64,000 nt of DNA from FEN-1191 sp964528845 (GTDB lineage: Bacteria; Pseudomonadota; Gammaproteobacteria; Steroidobacterales; Steroidobacteraceae). Positions within the stretch are counted from its first letter, which is position 1, and each line of letters begins with the position of its first letter. The notes beneath the pieces were generated by a model. That model did no database searches. It was given only the letters and a program-made list of their open reading frames with translations, and was not told the DNA's origin. The DNA lies in assembly GCA_964528845.1 (NCBI GenBank), contig CAZGVE010000005.1:1-64000 (forward strand), written 5' to 3'. This document shows positions 43,016 through 51,909 of the stretch, one piece after another. The position numbers were made by a program, and so were the translations under genes.

Positions 43016-44242
43016 TTTCGGCCTGGTCATCACCGTCACGCGGCCGACACTGGTATCGCCGGCGTAGAGATTGTCGCTGCGGTCGAAGGCCCAATAACTC
43101 GCCTCCGTGAACTGGCCGGTGTCGATTCCCATGCCGTTGCCGATCGCGCCAAGCACGCGGCCATCGCGGTCCAGCTTCAGGAACTGTCCGTCCTGGCCGC
43201 TCGCCATCCACGGATTGCCGTGGTGGTCGAAATTCAGCGCGCACACCAGGTTGCGCATCTGCAGCGTACGCAGGAACTCGCCGTTGGCGTTGTAGATCAC
43301 GATCCGGTACTGCTCGCGATCACCGATCCACACATCGCCATTGGTCGGATCGATCGCGAAGCCATGGGTCGAGTCAAACTTGCCGTTTCCGACTTCATTG
43401 CCGAACCACTGATTCACGAACTTTCCATCCTTGTCCAGGTGGATCACCCGGGCAACGCCTTCGATGTTGGTCGGATCGTCTGAATCGACATCGTTGGGGC
43501 TCTCGTTGGCGTGCCCTTCGGCGATGTACAGATCGCCGTTGGGTGCGAACGCGATCATTACCGGCTGCCACAGCAGGCGCTGGCCGCGGGCTTCCACCCA
43601 GTCGCCGCGGTGCCCGCGCGTGCCGATCGTGCGCAGCACCTTGCCGTCGGAGGAGAGCTCCATCACGGTGGCCTGGCCGTTATCGGTGATCCAGACGTGA
43701 TCGTTCGCATCCACCGCCATGCCGTGAGCCTTGTCCTGGCGCCCGATCACGTCCTCGCCGACCGTCAGTACCAGTTTGTGGCTGCTGTCGAACTTGAACA
43801 GCTGCGGCGATCCGGGCGGGCTGCGCTTGAAGACCCACAGGTTGCCCTTCGAGTCGAGCGCCACCGACGGGACGCCGCCGAAGCCCCTGGGGACGAAATA
43901 CGGATAGGAGAACGTGTAGCCCAGCTGCTGCGCCCATTCGACCCGCTGCATCGCGCCGCGCGCCTTGCCGCCACGCCGGCCGCAGATCGGCGAATGACTG
44001 CAGGAGGGTCCCGAGTCGGCACTCGGCGCGCGGGGCCCGCGCTGCTCGCGGGGGACCACGCTGACATGTCCGTCCGGATCGACCAGCGTGAATCCGGTGG
44101 GATCAGGAAACGAGCCCTGCAGATGCCAGGCCGGTTGCCCATGCATGGCCGGGCCCTCGGTGGGCGGTACCGTCTGCGACCACGCCGCCGGAACCATCAG
44201 CGCCACCGATAGTAGCGCGATCTGCCGCAATCTCATGCTCAT
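43013..44242 (-). CDS. Exported NHL-repeat beta-propeller protein
   Basis: A 409-residue exported protein (signal ends PAAWSQ). NHL/SBBP-type blades: GVPSVALDSKGNLWVFKR, KAHGMAVDANDHVWITDN, MIAFAPNGDLYIAEGH, HGFAIDPTNGDVWIGDRE and ASYWAFDRSDNLYAGDT. An insert near residues 75-105 contains a Cys pair and basic residues. The ATG at 44242 has AAGGAG upstream. It follows the sugar transporter gene on the same strand and may bind a sugar-derived ligand; no enzyme activity is evident. Confidence 0.82.
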   Translation of the reverse strand: MSMRLRQIALLSVALMVPAAWSQTVPPTEGPAMHGQPAWHLQGSFPDPTGFTLVDPDGHVSVVPREQRGPRAPSADSGPSCSHSPICGRRGGKARGAMQRVEWAQQLGYTFSYPYFVPRGFGGVPSVALDSKGNLWVFKRSPPGSPQLFKFDSSHKLVLTVGEDVIGRQDKAHGMAVDANDHVWITDNGQATVMELSSDGKVLRTIGTRGHRGDWVEARGQRLLWQPVMIAFAPNGDLYIAEGHANESPNDVDSDDPTNIEGVARVIHLDKDGKFVNQWFGNEVGNGKFDSTHGFAIDPTNGDVWIGDREQYRIVIYNANGEFLRTLQMRNLVCALNFDHHGNPWMASGQDGQFLKLDRDGRVLGAIGNGMGIDTGQFTEASYWAFDRSDNLYAGDTSVGRVTVMTRPK

Positions 44243-44262
44243 GCTCTCCTTGAGCCTGCCAC

Positions 44263-45666
44263 TCATCCCACCATGTCCTCCAGCTCACGGCCCCGTGTCT
44301 CGTGCACCATCTTCACGACGAAGAAAATCGACAGGAACGCGCAAGCGGCATAGAAACCATAGGTCACCGGCAATCCCAGCACCTTGGCCAGTATCGGAAA
44401 GCTCGCACTGATCAGGAAATTGGCGATCCACTGGGCGGCGCCGCACACCGCGAGCGCCGAGCCGCGCATCTGGTTCGGAAACATCTCGCCGAGCATCACC
44501 CACATCACAGGTCCCCAGCTGATGTTGAACAGCACGACATAGAGGTTTGCGCTGACCAGCGCCAGCAGCGCCATGGCGGGAGCCAGATGCAGGCTGCCAT
44601 CGACGAACGCACCGGTGGCGAATGCGACCGTCATCGCCCCGAGCGTCACCGCCATGCCGATCGAGCCGATCAGCAGCAGCGGCCGGCGACCGATGCGATC
44701 GATCAGCGCCATCGCAACCAGGCAGGCCGCAACCGACAGGCTCCCGGAGAGCACGTTGATCTTGAGTGAATCAGCCTCGCTGAACCCCACCGCCTGCCAC
44801 AGCACGGCGCCGTAGTAGAACACGACGTTGATGCCGACCAGCTGCTGGAACGTAGCCAGTCCCAGCCCGACCCAGATGATGCGTCGCAGCCGGCCGCTCG
44901 AGGGGTCCCTCAGATCTGCGAAGCTCGGGGCATGGTCGGCGGCGATCGACTGGCGTATCTCGCGCGCTTTGATCTCCGCGGCGGCGGCTCCGAGCAGCCG
45001 CGTCAGCACGGCCCGCGCCTCGTCCTGGCGTCCGCGCGCGACCAGGTAGCGCGGACTCTCGGGAATGAGCAGCAGTGTCACGAGAAACAGCGTCGCCGGG
45101 ACCACCTGCATCCAGAACATCCAGCGCCAGGCCGCGAACCCGAGCCAGAAGGCATCCGTGGACCGGCCGGCGCTGCGTGCCAGGAAATAGTTCACCAGGA
45201 AGGCGCCGGTGAGGCCGGCGATGATCATGACCTGCTGGACACTCGAGAGCCGGCCGCGGAGGTGCGCCGGGGTGACCTCGCTGATGTAGGCCGGCGAGAG
45301 CACGCTGGCGGCGCCAACACCTGCGCCGGCCATGAAGCGCGCGATGATCATCATCAGCGCCGAGCCGGCGGCACCGGCCGCCAGCGCGCTGACGATGAAC
45401 AGCACGGCCGCGATCAGCAGCACATTGCGGCGGCCCCGGACATCGGCCAGGCGGCCAGCGCTGTAGGCGCCCAGTGCGCATCCTGGCAGCAGCGCGCTCA
45501 CGGTGATGCCCAGTCCACCGGGTGTCAGGTTGAACGTGCTGCGCAGTCCCTCCTGGGTGCCGTTGATGACCCCGCTGTCATAGCCAAACATGAAGCCGCC
45601 GATGGTCGCGACACCGACGATCGCCGCGATCAACGGCAGATTGATGCCGGAATCTGTTTGATGCAC
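44263..45666 (-). CDS. MFS sugar porter, probable xylose transporter
   Basis: A 467-residue sugar porter of the XylE/GalP/GLUT type. Signatures: GFMFGYDSGVINGTQEG, RFMAGAGVGAASVLSPAYISE, PESPRYLVARGRQDEA, RRPLLLIGS and WGPVMWVMLGEMFPNQMRG, including the QQLVGINVV substrate-binding stretch. Divergent from xylB-xylA with 77 nt between, so it is very likely the proton-coupled xylose importer. Usual length. Confidence 0.9.
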   Translation of the reverse strand: MHQTDSGINLPLIAAIVGVATIGGFMFGYDSGVINGTQEGLRSTFNLTPGGLGITVSALLPGCALGAYSAGRLADVRGRRNVLLIAAVLFIVSALAAGAAGSALMMIIARFMAGAGVGAASVLSPAYISEVTPAHLRGRLSSVQQVMIIAGLTGAFLVNYFLARSAGRSTDAFWLGFAAWRWMFWMQVVPATLFLVTLLLIPESPRYLVARGRQDEARAVLTRLLGAAAAEIKAREIRQSIAADHAPSFADLRDPSSGRLRRIIWVGLGLATFQQLVGINVVFYYGAVLWQAVGFSEADSLKINVLSGSLSVAACLVAMALIDRIGRRPLLLIGSIGMAVTLGAMTVAFATGAFVDGSLHLAPAMALLALVSANLYVVLFNISWGPVMWVMLGEMFPNQMRGSALAVCGAAQWIANFLISASFPILAKVLGLPVTYGFYAACAFLSIFFVVKMVHETRGRELEDMVG

Positions 45667-45743
45667 CCCGCCGCCCCCCAGGCCCGTATCACCCTATACT
45701 ATTCCCTCTGTGCAGGCGGGTGTGAGGGGCGTCGCTGCATTCC
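45667..45743. promoter_or_regulatory. Divergent promoter region between sugar porter and xylB
   Basis: Only 77 nt separate the two start codons. CCTATACTATTCCC at about 45691 provides -10-like sequence in both directions (TATACT on plus; AATAGTAT on minus). A shared xylose-responsive switch is likely; no XylR or LacI regulator gene is in the window. Confidence 0.4.
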
Positions 45744-47210
45744 ATGTTCCTGGGCATCGATATCGGCACCTCCGCGGTCAAGGCCGTGCTGCTCGCACCG
45801 GACGGCCAGGTGGCCAGCAGTGGCAGTGCGCCGTTGCGCATCAGCCGCCCGCATCCGCTATGGTCGGAGCAGCAGCCACAGGACTGGTGGGACGCGACCC
45901 TCGCCGCCGTCCAGCAGCTCCCGACGACGCAGCGCGCCGCGGTCGCTGCGGTGGGCCTTTCCGGGCAGATGCACGGCGCCACGGTGCTCGATGCGGCGGG
46001 TGAACCGCTGCGACCCGCCATCCTGTGGAATGACGGCCGCGCCTTCGCGCAATGCGCAGCTCTTGAAGCCGCCGAGCCGCGCTCGCGCGCCATCACCGGC
46101 AACATCGCGATGCCGGGGTTCACGGCGCCCAAGCTGCTGTGGCTGCAGCAGCACGAGCCCGCGCTATTCGCGCGGATCGCGCGGGTACTGCTGCCGAAGG
46201 ATTACGTGCGACTGCGGATGACGGGGGAATACCTGTCCGATGTGTCGGACAGCGCGGGCACGCTGTGGCTCGACGTCGGCGCGCGGCGCTGGTCCGCCGC
46301 GATGCTCACTGCGTGCGGCCTTGCGGAATCGCAGATGCCTGGACTGGTCGAAGGCAGCGCCCAGGCAGGACGGCTGCGCGCGAGCATCGCCACGCAGCTC
46401 GGCGTGCCGGTGGTGCCGGTCGCCGGGGGCGGCGGCGACAATGCCGCTGGCGCCGTGGGCGCAGGTGTCGTGCGAGCGGGTCAGGCCATGCTCTCGCTCG
46501 GCACTTCGGGCGTGATCTTCGTCGCCAATGACGAGTTCCTGCCGTACCCTGAGGGCGCGGTGCACGCGTTCTGCCACGCCTTGCCCGGCCGCTGGCACCA
46601 GATGGCGGTGATGCTATCCGCTGCCAGCTGCCTTGACTGGGTTGCGCGCCTGGGTGGCTTCGCCGATGTGCCTGCCGCCCTCGCCGCCGCCGCGAAGCAT
46701 GCGCCCGATCAGGCGGTGCCGCTGTTCCTGCCCTACCTGTCGGGCGAGCGTACGCCGCACAACGATCCGCACGCGCGTGGCGTGTTCTTCGGGCTGCACC
46801 ACGATACCGATGCCGCGGCGCTGGTGCGCTCGGTGCTCGAGGGTGTCGCACTGGCGTACCGCGATGGTCTGCGCGTGCTGACGCAAGGCGGCGCGACGAT
46901 CGCGGACTTGAGCCTGATCGGCGGCGGAGCGCGCTCCGGGCAGTGGGCCAGCCTGCTGGCCTCGGCACTCGAGCGACCCCTGCTCGTACGTGATGGCGCC
47001 GAGGTCGGTCCCGCACTGGGGGCAGCGAGGCTTGCAGCGTTGTGCGTCGGCCACGCGAGTGAATCGCAGCTGTGCGCGCCGCCACCGCTGATACGCGTCA
47101 TTGAACCGCAACCGGCGCAAGTCGACCGGCTGCGCGAGCGCTACGCGCGCTTCCGCCAGCTCTATCACGCGCTGCGCGACCAATTCCCACGAGAGGTAAC
47201 TCCCCGATGA
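45744..47210 (+). CDS. xylB: Xylulokinase
   Basis: A 488-residue FGGY-family kinase that phosphorylates D-xylulose. N-terminal FLGIDIGTSAVKAVLL and LSGQMHGATVLD, the substrate-binding WNDGRA, and the C-terminal ATP motifs LIGGGARSGQWASLLASAL are all present. ATGA overlap with xylA means coupled translation. Length is usual. Together with xylose isomerase it feeds xylose into the pentose phosphate pathway. Confidence 0.95.
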   Translation: MFLGIDIGTSAVKAVLLAPDGQVASSGSAPLRISRPHPLWSEQQPQDWWDATLAAVQQLPTTQRAAVAAVGLSGQMHGATVLDAAGEPLRPAILWNDGRAFAQCAALEAAEPRSRAITGNIAMPGFTAPKLLWLQQHEPALFARIARVLLPKDYVRLRMTGEYLSDVSDSAGTLWLDVGARRWSAAMLTACGLAESQMPGLVEGSAQAGRLRASIATQLGVPVVPVAGGGGDNAAGAVGAGVVRAGQAMLSLGTSGVIFVANDEFLPYPEGAVHAFCHALPGRWHQMAVMLSAASCLDWVARLGGFADVPAALAAAAKHAPDQAVPLFLPYLSGERTPHNDPHARGVFFGLHHDTDAAALVRSVLEGVALAYRDGLRVLTQGGATIADLSLIGGGARSGQWASLLASALERPLLVRDGAEVGPALGAARLAALCVGHASESQLCAPPPLIRVIEPQPAQVDRLRERYARFRQLYHALRDQFPREVTPR

Positions 47211-48517
47211 GCATCTTCAGCGCGATTGCGCCGATCCGCTTCGAAGGTCCGCAGTCCACCAATCCGCTCGCGTTCCGCTACTACGACCGCGACCGCCTGG
47301 TGCAGGGCAAGCGCATGGAGGAGCACCTGCGCCTCGCGGTGTGCTACTGGCACAGCTTCTGCTGGCCGGGCTCGGACGTGTTCGGCGGCGGTACGCTGTA
47401 TCGGCCGTGGCTGGCCGGTCCGATGACGCCGCAGCGGGCCGCGGAGAAGCTCGATGCCGCATTCGATTTCTTCGAGCGCCTCGGCGTGCCCTACTTCTGC
47501 TTCCACGACGTCGATGCGATGGCCGAGGCGCACTCGCTCGCCGAGCATCAGCGGAACCTGGACGCGATCGTCGGGCAGATGGCGCAACGCATGCAGGCCA
47601 GCCCGGTCCGGCTGCTGTGGGGCACCGCCAATCTCTTCAGTCACCCGCGCTACATGGGCGGCGCGGCGACCAATCCGGACCCGGCTGTGTTCGCGTACGC
47701 CGCGGCTCAGGTGCGCGCCTGCCTGGACGCGACCCATCGCCTGGGCGGCGCCAATTACGTCCTGTGGGGCGGGCGCGAAGGTTACGACACGCTGCTGCAT
47801 ACCGATCTCGCGCGCGAACTCGACCAGCTCGGCCGTTTCATGTCCCTGGTGGTCGAGCACAAGCACCGGATCGGGTTCAAGGGGACCATCCTGATCGAGC
47901 CCAAGCCGCATGAGCCGACCAAGCACCAGTACGATCACGACACCGCCACCGTGTACGGCTTCCTGAAACGCTATGGCCTCGAGCACGAGATCCGGGTAAA
48001 CATCGAGGCCAATCACGCCACGCTGGCCGGCCACAGCTTCGAGCACGAGATTGCCACCGCCGCCGCCCTCGGGATCCTCGGCTCCATCGACATCAACCGA
48101 GGAGATCCGCAGAACGGCTGGGATACCGACCAGTTCCCGAACAACGTTCCCGACGTCACGCTCGCGCTCTACCATATCCTGCGCGCCGGCGGCCTGACGT
48201 CCGGCGGGTTCAACTTCGATGCCAAGCTGCGCCGCCAGTCGATCGAGGTCGATGACCTGTTCCATGCGCACATCGGCGGCATCGACACCCTTGCGCGTGC
48301 GCTGCTGGCCGCTGCGGCGATCATCGAGGACGGCGGACTCGCCCGCTTCGTCGATGAGCGCTACCGGCGATGGGACGACGCGCTCGGCGCGTTCATCGCG
48401 CAGGACGGCACGACACTGGCGGCGATCGCAGATCGGGCGGTCGCCCAGAATCTGCAGCCCACGCCGGTGTCGGGTCGCCAGGAATATCTCGAGAACCTCG
48501 TGAATCGCTTCGTCTGA
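47207..48517 (+). CDS. xylA: Xylose isomerase
   Basis: A 436-residue class II enzyme. Active-site His and Asp are in PYFCFHDVDAM; the metal-binding Glu and Lys in ILIEPKPHEPTKHQYDHD; further ligands in NIEANHATLAGHSFEHE and SIDINRGDPQNGWDTDQFP. Converts D-xylose to D-xylulose. The start overlaps the stop of xylB. A mutarotase gene follows by 16 nt, which would speed anomer conversion of the substrate. Confidence 0.97.
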   Translation: MSIFSAIAPIRFEGPQSTNPLAFRYYDRDRLVQGKRMEEHLRLAVCYWHSFCWPGSDVFGGGTLYRPWLAGPMTPQRAAEKLDAAFDFFERLGVPYFCFHDVDAMAEAHSLAEHQRNLDAIVGQMAQRMQASPVRLLWGTANLFSHPRYMGGAATNPDPAVFAYAAAQVRACLDATHRLGGANYVLWGGREGYDTLLHTDLARELDQLGRFMSLVVEHKHRIGFKGTILIEPKPHEPTKHQYDHDTATVYGFLKRYGLEHEIRVNIEANHATLAGHSFEHEIATAAALGILGSIDINRGDPQNGWDTDQFPNNVPDVTLALYHILRAGGLTSGGFNFDAKLRRQSIEVDDLFHAHIGGIDTLARALLAAAAIIEDGGLARFVDERYRRWDDALGAFIAQDGTTLAAIADRAVAQNLQPTPVSGRQEYLENLVNRFV

Positions 48518-48533
48518 GCGGCCGACGCGACCT

Positions 48534-49397
48534 GTGCTCCTCCTGCGCAGCGGCACCGGATCCGAGGTGCTGGTGGACCCGGAATCCGGCGGCGGCCTCG
48601 GCGCATGGCGCTGCCGCGGACGAGAGGTGCTGCGCCCGGCGCCGGTTCCCGTCACCGATCCGCTGCAGCTGGCGTCCTTCCCGCTCGTGCCATTCTCCAA
48701 TCGCATCGGCTACGGACGCTTCCGGCATGCCGGCCGCACGGTGCAGCTCAAGGCGAATTGGACGCGCGATCCCCACACCATTCACGGAATCGGCTGGACT
48801 GTGCCGTGGGCGGTCACGGACTGCTCCGCCTCCGCCGCGAGTCTGGAACTGCGCTACCGTGCCGGCGATTGGCCCTGGAGCTTCCGCGCCGTGCAGCACA
48901 TCAGCATCGATTCAGACGTGCTGGTCGTGACGCTGGCACTGACGAATCTGGACGTACAGGCCATGCCGGCCGGTCTCGGGCAGCATCCGTGCTTTGCGCG
49001 GCCCGTGGGCACCACGCTCACGGCGTCGATGCAATCGGTCTGGCTCACCGGCACGACTGGGCTGCCCGAGCGGCGTGTCGCGGTTCCCGCGCCGTGGCGA
49101 TTCGATGCCGGAGCTGCGCTCGATGACCTGGATCTCGACCATGTCTTCGACGGATGGAATCGCGAGGCCGTGCTGCGCTGGCCTGACGGAGCGCGCGTAC
49201 GGATCGGCGCCAGCGCCGCGGCGCGCTTCCTGGTCGTGTACTCGCCCACGGCACATGAGATCGTCTGCCTCGAGCCGGTGACGCACATGACCGATGCCGT
49301 GAACCGGCCCGAACCCCCGGAGATCACCGGCTACCGCCTGCTCTCAACCGGCGAGACGCTGGAGCTGGCCATGCGGCTGGAGTTCCACGAGCCCTGA
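48534..49397 (+). CDS. galM: Aldose 1-epimerase (mutarotase)
   Basis: A 287-residue galactose mutarotase-like protein beginning at GTG 48534. Catalytic His residues are in HTIHGIGW and GQHPCF, and the catalytic Glu is in VCLEPVTHM. Small size (the family is about 300-350). It lies 16 nt behind xylA, so its likely substrate is xylose or another aldose taken up by the porter. No signal peptide. Confidence 0.88.
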   Translation: MLLLRSGTGSEVLVDPESGGGLGAWRCRGREVLRPAPVPVTDPLQLASFPLVPFSNRIGYGRFRHAGRTVQLKANWTRDPHTIHGIGWTVPWAVTDCSASAASLELRYRAGDWPWSFRAVQHISIDSDVLVVTLALTNLDVQAMPAGLGQHPCFARPVGTTLTASMQSVWLTGTTGLPERRVAVPAPWRFDAGAALDDLDLDHVFDGWNREAVLRWPDGARVRIGASAAARFLVVYSPTAHEIVCLEPVTHMTDAVNRPEPPEITGYRLLSTGETLELAMRLEFHEP

Positions 49398-49406
49398 GAA
49401 CGGGCC

Positions 49407-49436
49407 ATACTCGCGACAGCAATACTCGCGACAACA
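49407..49436. repeat. 15-bp tandem duplication
   Basis: ATACTCGCGACAGCA followed directly by ATACTCGCGACAACA (14 of 15 identical), between the mutarotase stop and the dehydratase start. Confidence 0.85.
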
Positions 49437-49457
49437 TCGGGTTGGGGGGATGCAGCG

Positions 49458-50789
49458 ATGCGCAGGCGCGAATTCATCGGCTTGGGACTGGGCGCCGGTG
49501 CGGCGCTGCTCGCGCAGCGCGAGGCGCGCGCGCAGGGCTTGATCGCCGCGGCGGCGCGCGGCATGCGCGTGCCGCGCATCCGCGACATCAGCGTGATCAA
49601 CACCGCGCCGCAGGGAGTGCGGCTGTGCGTCGTGAAAGTCACGACCGACCAGGACGGGCTCTACGGCTACGGCTGCGCCACCTTCACGCAGCGCGCCGAC
49701 CTGATCGCGCCGGCGGTCGAGAAATACCTGAAACCGCTGCTGGTGGGGCGGCCGGCGGACCGCATCGAGGATACCTGGCAGCTCAGCTATGACAGCTCGT
49801 ACTGGAAGAACGGGCCGGTACTGAACTCGGCGATCAGCGGCGTCGATCAGGCGCTCTGGGACATCAAGGGACGGCAGGCGAACCTGCCGGTCTATGAGCT
49901 GCTCGGCGGCAAGTGTCGGGAGGCCGCAGCGTGCTATACCCATGCCTCGGGCAACGAGATCGCCGAGACCATCGACAGCGCCCGACAGATCATCGCGCAG
50001 GGCTTCACGCACGTGCGCGTGCAGGTCGGCGTGCCCGGCATGAGCGGCTATGGTGCGGCCGGCGGCAATGGGCCGCGACTGCCGGCGCTGCACGACGCGC
50101 CGGTGTTCGAGCGCGAAGGTTATATCCGCCGCGTGCTGCAGCTGCTCGAGGCCTGCCGCGCGCAGCTCGGTGAGGAGATCGAGCTGATCCACGATGCGCA
50201 CGAGCGGGTCAATGTCACCGAGGCGGTGCAGTTCGCGAAGGACCTGGAGCGCTTCCGGCTGTTCTACCTCGAGGACGTGCTGTCGCCCGAGGATATCGCG
50301 TATTTCCGCAATATCCGCCAGCAGTGCACGACCGCGATCGCGATGGGCGAATTGTTCAACAGCCCGCATGAATGGATCGCGCTGGTGAACGAGCGGCTGA
50401 TCGATTTCATCCGCATCCACGTGTCGGAGGCCGGAGGGCTGACGCCCTGTCGCAAGATCGCCGCGATCTGCGAGGCGATGGGCGTGCGCACCGCCTGGCA
50501 CGGCCCGGCGGACGTGTCACCGGTCGGGCATTGTGCGAATCTGGCGCTGGACCTCAGCTGCACCAACTTCGGGATCCAGGAATATTCGGGATTCAACGCC
50601 GCGGCGCAGGAAATCTTCCGCGGCTGCCCGGTGCTGAAGAACGGCTACCTGTATGCGAACGAGGCGCCGGGCTGGGGCATCGAGATCGATGAAGTCGCGG
50701 CGGCCAGGCACCCGTTCGACCGCAGCAACCCGCTCAATGGCGGCTGGGGTGAGCTGCGCCTGCCCGATGGCACGCTGATCAAGCAGTAG
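49458..50789 (+). CDS. Tat-exported ManD-like (mannonate/altronate dehydratase family) enolase-superfamily protein
   Basis: A 443-residue protein. A Tat signal (RRREFIGLGLGAGAALLAQ, ending REARAQ) precedes a full enolase-superfamily domain. Metal ligands are Asp246 (IHDAHER), Glu272 (YLEDVL) and Glu298 (MGELF), with His248 also conserved; the spacing (26 and 26) equals that of ManD. Arg187 and Tyr198 in the loop VRVQVGVPG..GYG correspond to ManD's Arg/Tyr dyad, and His348 (AWHGP) is present. Known relatives dehydrate mannonate or gluconate in the cytoplasm, so export is odd. Same strand as the xylose genes but with a 60-nt gap holding a tandem duplication. Confidence 0.85.
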   Translation: MRRREFIGLGLGAGAALLAQREARAQGLIAAAARGMRVPRIRDISVINTAPQGVRLCVVKVTTDQDGLYGYGCATFTQRADLIAPAVEKYLKPLLVGRPADRIEDTWQLSYDSSYWKNGPVLNSAISGVDQALWDIKGRQANLPVYELLGGKCREAAACYTHASGNEIAETIDSARQIIAQGFTHVRVQVGVPGMSGYGAAGGNGPRLPALHDAPVFEREGYIRRVLQLLEACRAQLGEEIELIHDAHERVNVTEAVQFAKDLERFRLFYLEDVLSPEDIAYFRNIRQQCTTAIAMGELFNSPHEWIALVNERLIDFIRIHVSEAGGLTPCRKIAAICEAMGVRTAWHGPADVSPVGHCANLALDLSCTNFGIQEYSGFNAAAQEIFRGCPVLKNGYLYANEAPGWGIEIDEVAAARHPFDRSNPLNGGWGELRLPDGTLIKQ

Positions 50790-50804
50790 CGTGGGCCGCT
50801 TCGA

Positions 50805-51848
50805 TCAACGAAAGTCGCGCCAGAGCCACGCCAGCGCACCGGGCAGCGTCTGTCCGACGACACGCGCATCGACGTGCTTCGCGCCCCGGGCCCACACGAA
50901 GCGATAGTCGTAGCCCTTCGCCTTCAGTGCCGCTGCCATGCGCAGGTTCGCGAGCGGCCAGCTGTGCCACGTGTACTCCGGGTCGCCGAAGTGCAGGTCA
51001 TTCTCGCCGACTTCGAGCCAGACGCGGATCGGCTTGCGCGCCGCTTCGGCAATCAAATGATCGTGGTATTCCCAGCCTCCATGCGGGGTGGCCGGATCGA
51101 CCGGCGAGGCCTGGTTCACGAAGGTGCCGGAATAGGTGAGGACCTTGCGATACAGCTCCGGGTGGAACCACGCCATCGTGAAGGCCGCCACGCCGCCCGA
51201 GCTGCCACCCATCGTGCCGCGACCCTCCGGGTCACTCGTGAAGCGCAGGTGATATTCGGCGGCGACGCGCGGCAGCACCTCGCTCTCGATGAAGCGCATG
51301 TAGCGATCGGAGATCGTGTCGTATTCCAGGCCGCGCTCGGACCCTTGAGCATCGCCACCGCCGGAATCGACCATGACCAGGATCATGACCGGCAGGCGGT
51401 GTGCGGCGATCATGTTGTCGAGAATCACCGGCAGGCGCTGCACGTAGCCGTGGCCATCCTGCAGCACCATGAACGGCGCCGCGATACCCGGGACGTACTG
51501 ATGCGGCACGTAGACCCAGACGTGCCGTTGATACGGCGCCGGCTCCGAGACCTGCTCGGCCGGCGCGGCCAGTCGATTGCCGTAGGCGTCGCGCCGGGCG
51601 CTGGTCGCATTCTCGATGCGCACGATGCCCGGGAAGATCGTGCTGGCGGCCGAGTCCATTACCAGTTCGTGGACGACTCCATGCGGCACCGCAGGATTGA
51701 TCACGGTTTCGGGCGCGTCGGTATAGTCCGGGCCGATCTGGCTGTCCTGCTGCGCGCAGGCCGGACTCATGGCGCCTGCCGCGCCCAGGACTGCGAGCGC
51801 CGCGCACAGCCGTGCGGCGACCCATAAGCAGGCTTTCATCATTCTCAT
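50805..51848 (-). CDS. Secreted CE1/esterase-D-like carbohydrate esterase
   Basis: A 347-residue alpha/beta hydrolase with signal peptide (ends SPACAQQ). Nucleophile Ser in MGGSSGGVAAF, Asp in EVGENDLHFGD and His in GAKHVDARVV form the triad. The VWVYVPHQYVP and QDGHGYV segments resemble enterochelin-esterase-like and feruloyl/acetyl-xylan esterases (CE1). Close to the xylose genes, so removal of ferulate or acetate from xylan fragments is a sensible reading. The start is ATG 51848 or either ATG just inside. Confidence 0.82.
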   Translation of the reverse strand: MRMMKACLWVAARLCAALAVLGAAGAMSPACAQQDSQIGPDYTDAPETVINPAVPHGVVHELVMDSAASTIFPGIVRIENATSARRDAYGNRLAAPAEQVSEPAPYQRHVWVYVPHQYVPGIAAPFMVLQDGHGYVQRLPVILDNMIAAHRLPVMILVMVDSGGGDAQGSERGLEYDTISDRYMRFIESEVLPRVAAEYHLRFTSDPEGRGTMGGSSGGVAAFTMAWFHPELYRKVLTYSGTFVNQASPVDPATPHGGWEYHDHLIAEAARKPIRVWLEVGENDLHFGDPEYTWHSWPLANLRMAAALKAKGYDYRFVWARGAKHVDARVVGQTLPGALAWLWRDFR

Positions 51849-51909
51849 GGCCTGGCCATCCGAACCGCGTTCCCGCGCGCCCGGCGCACTGTATATGATA
51901 TGGATCACG

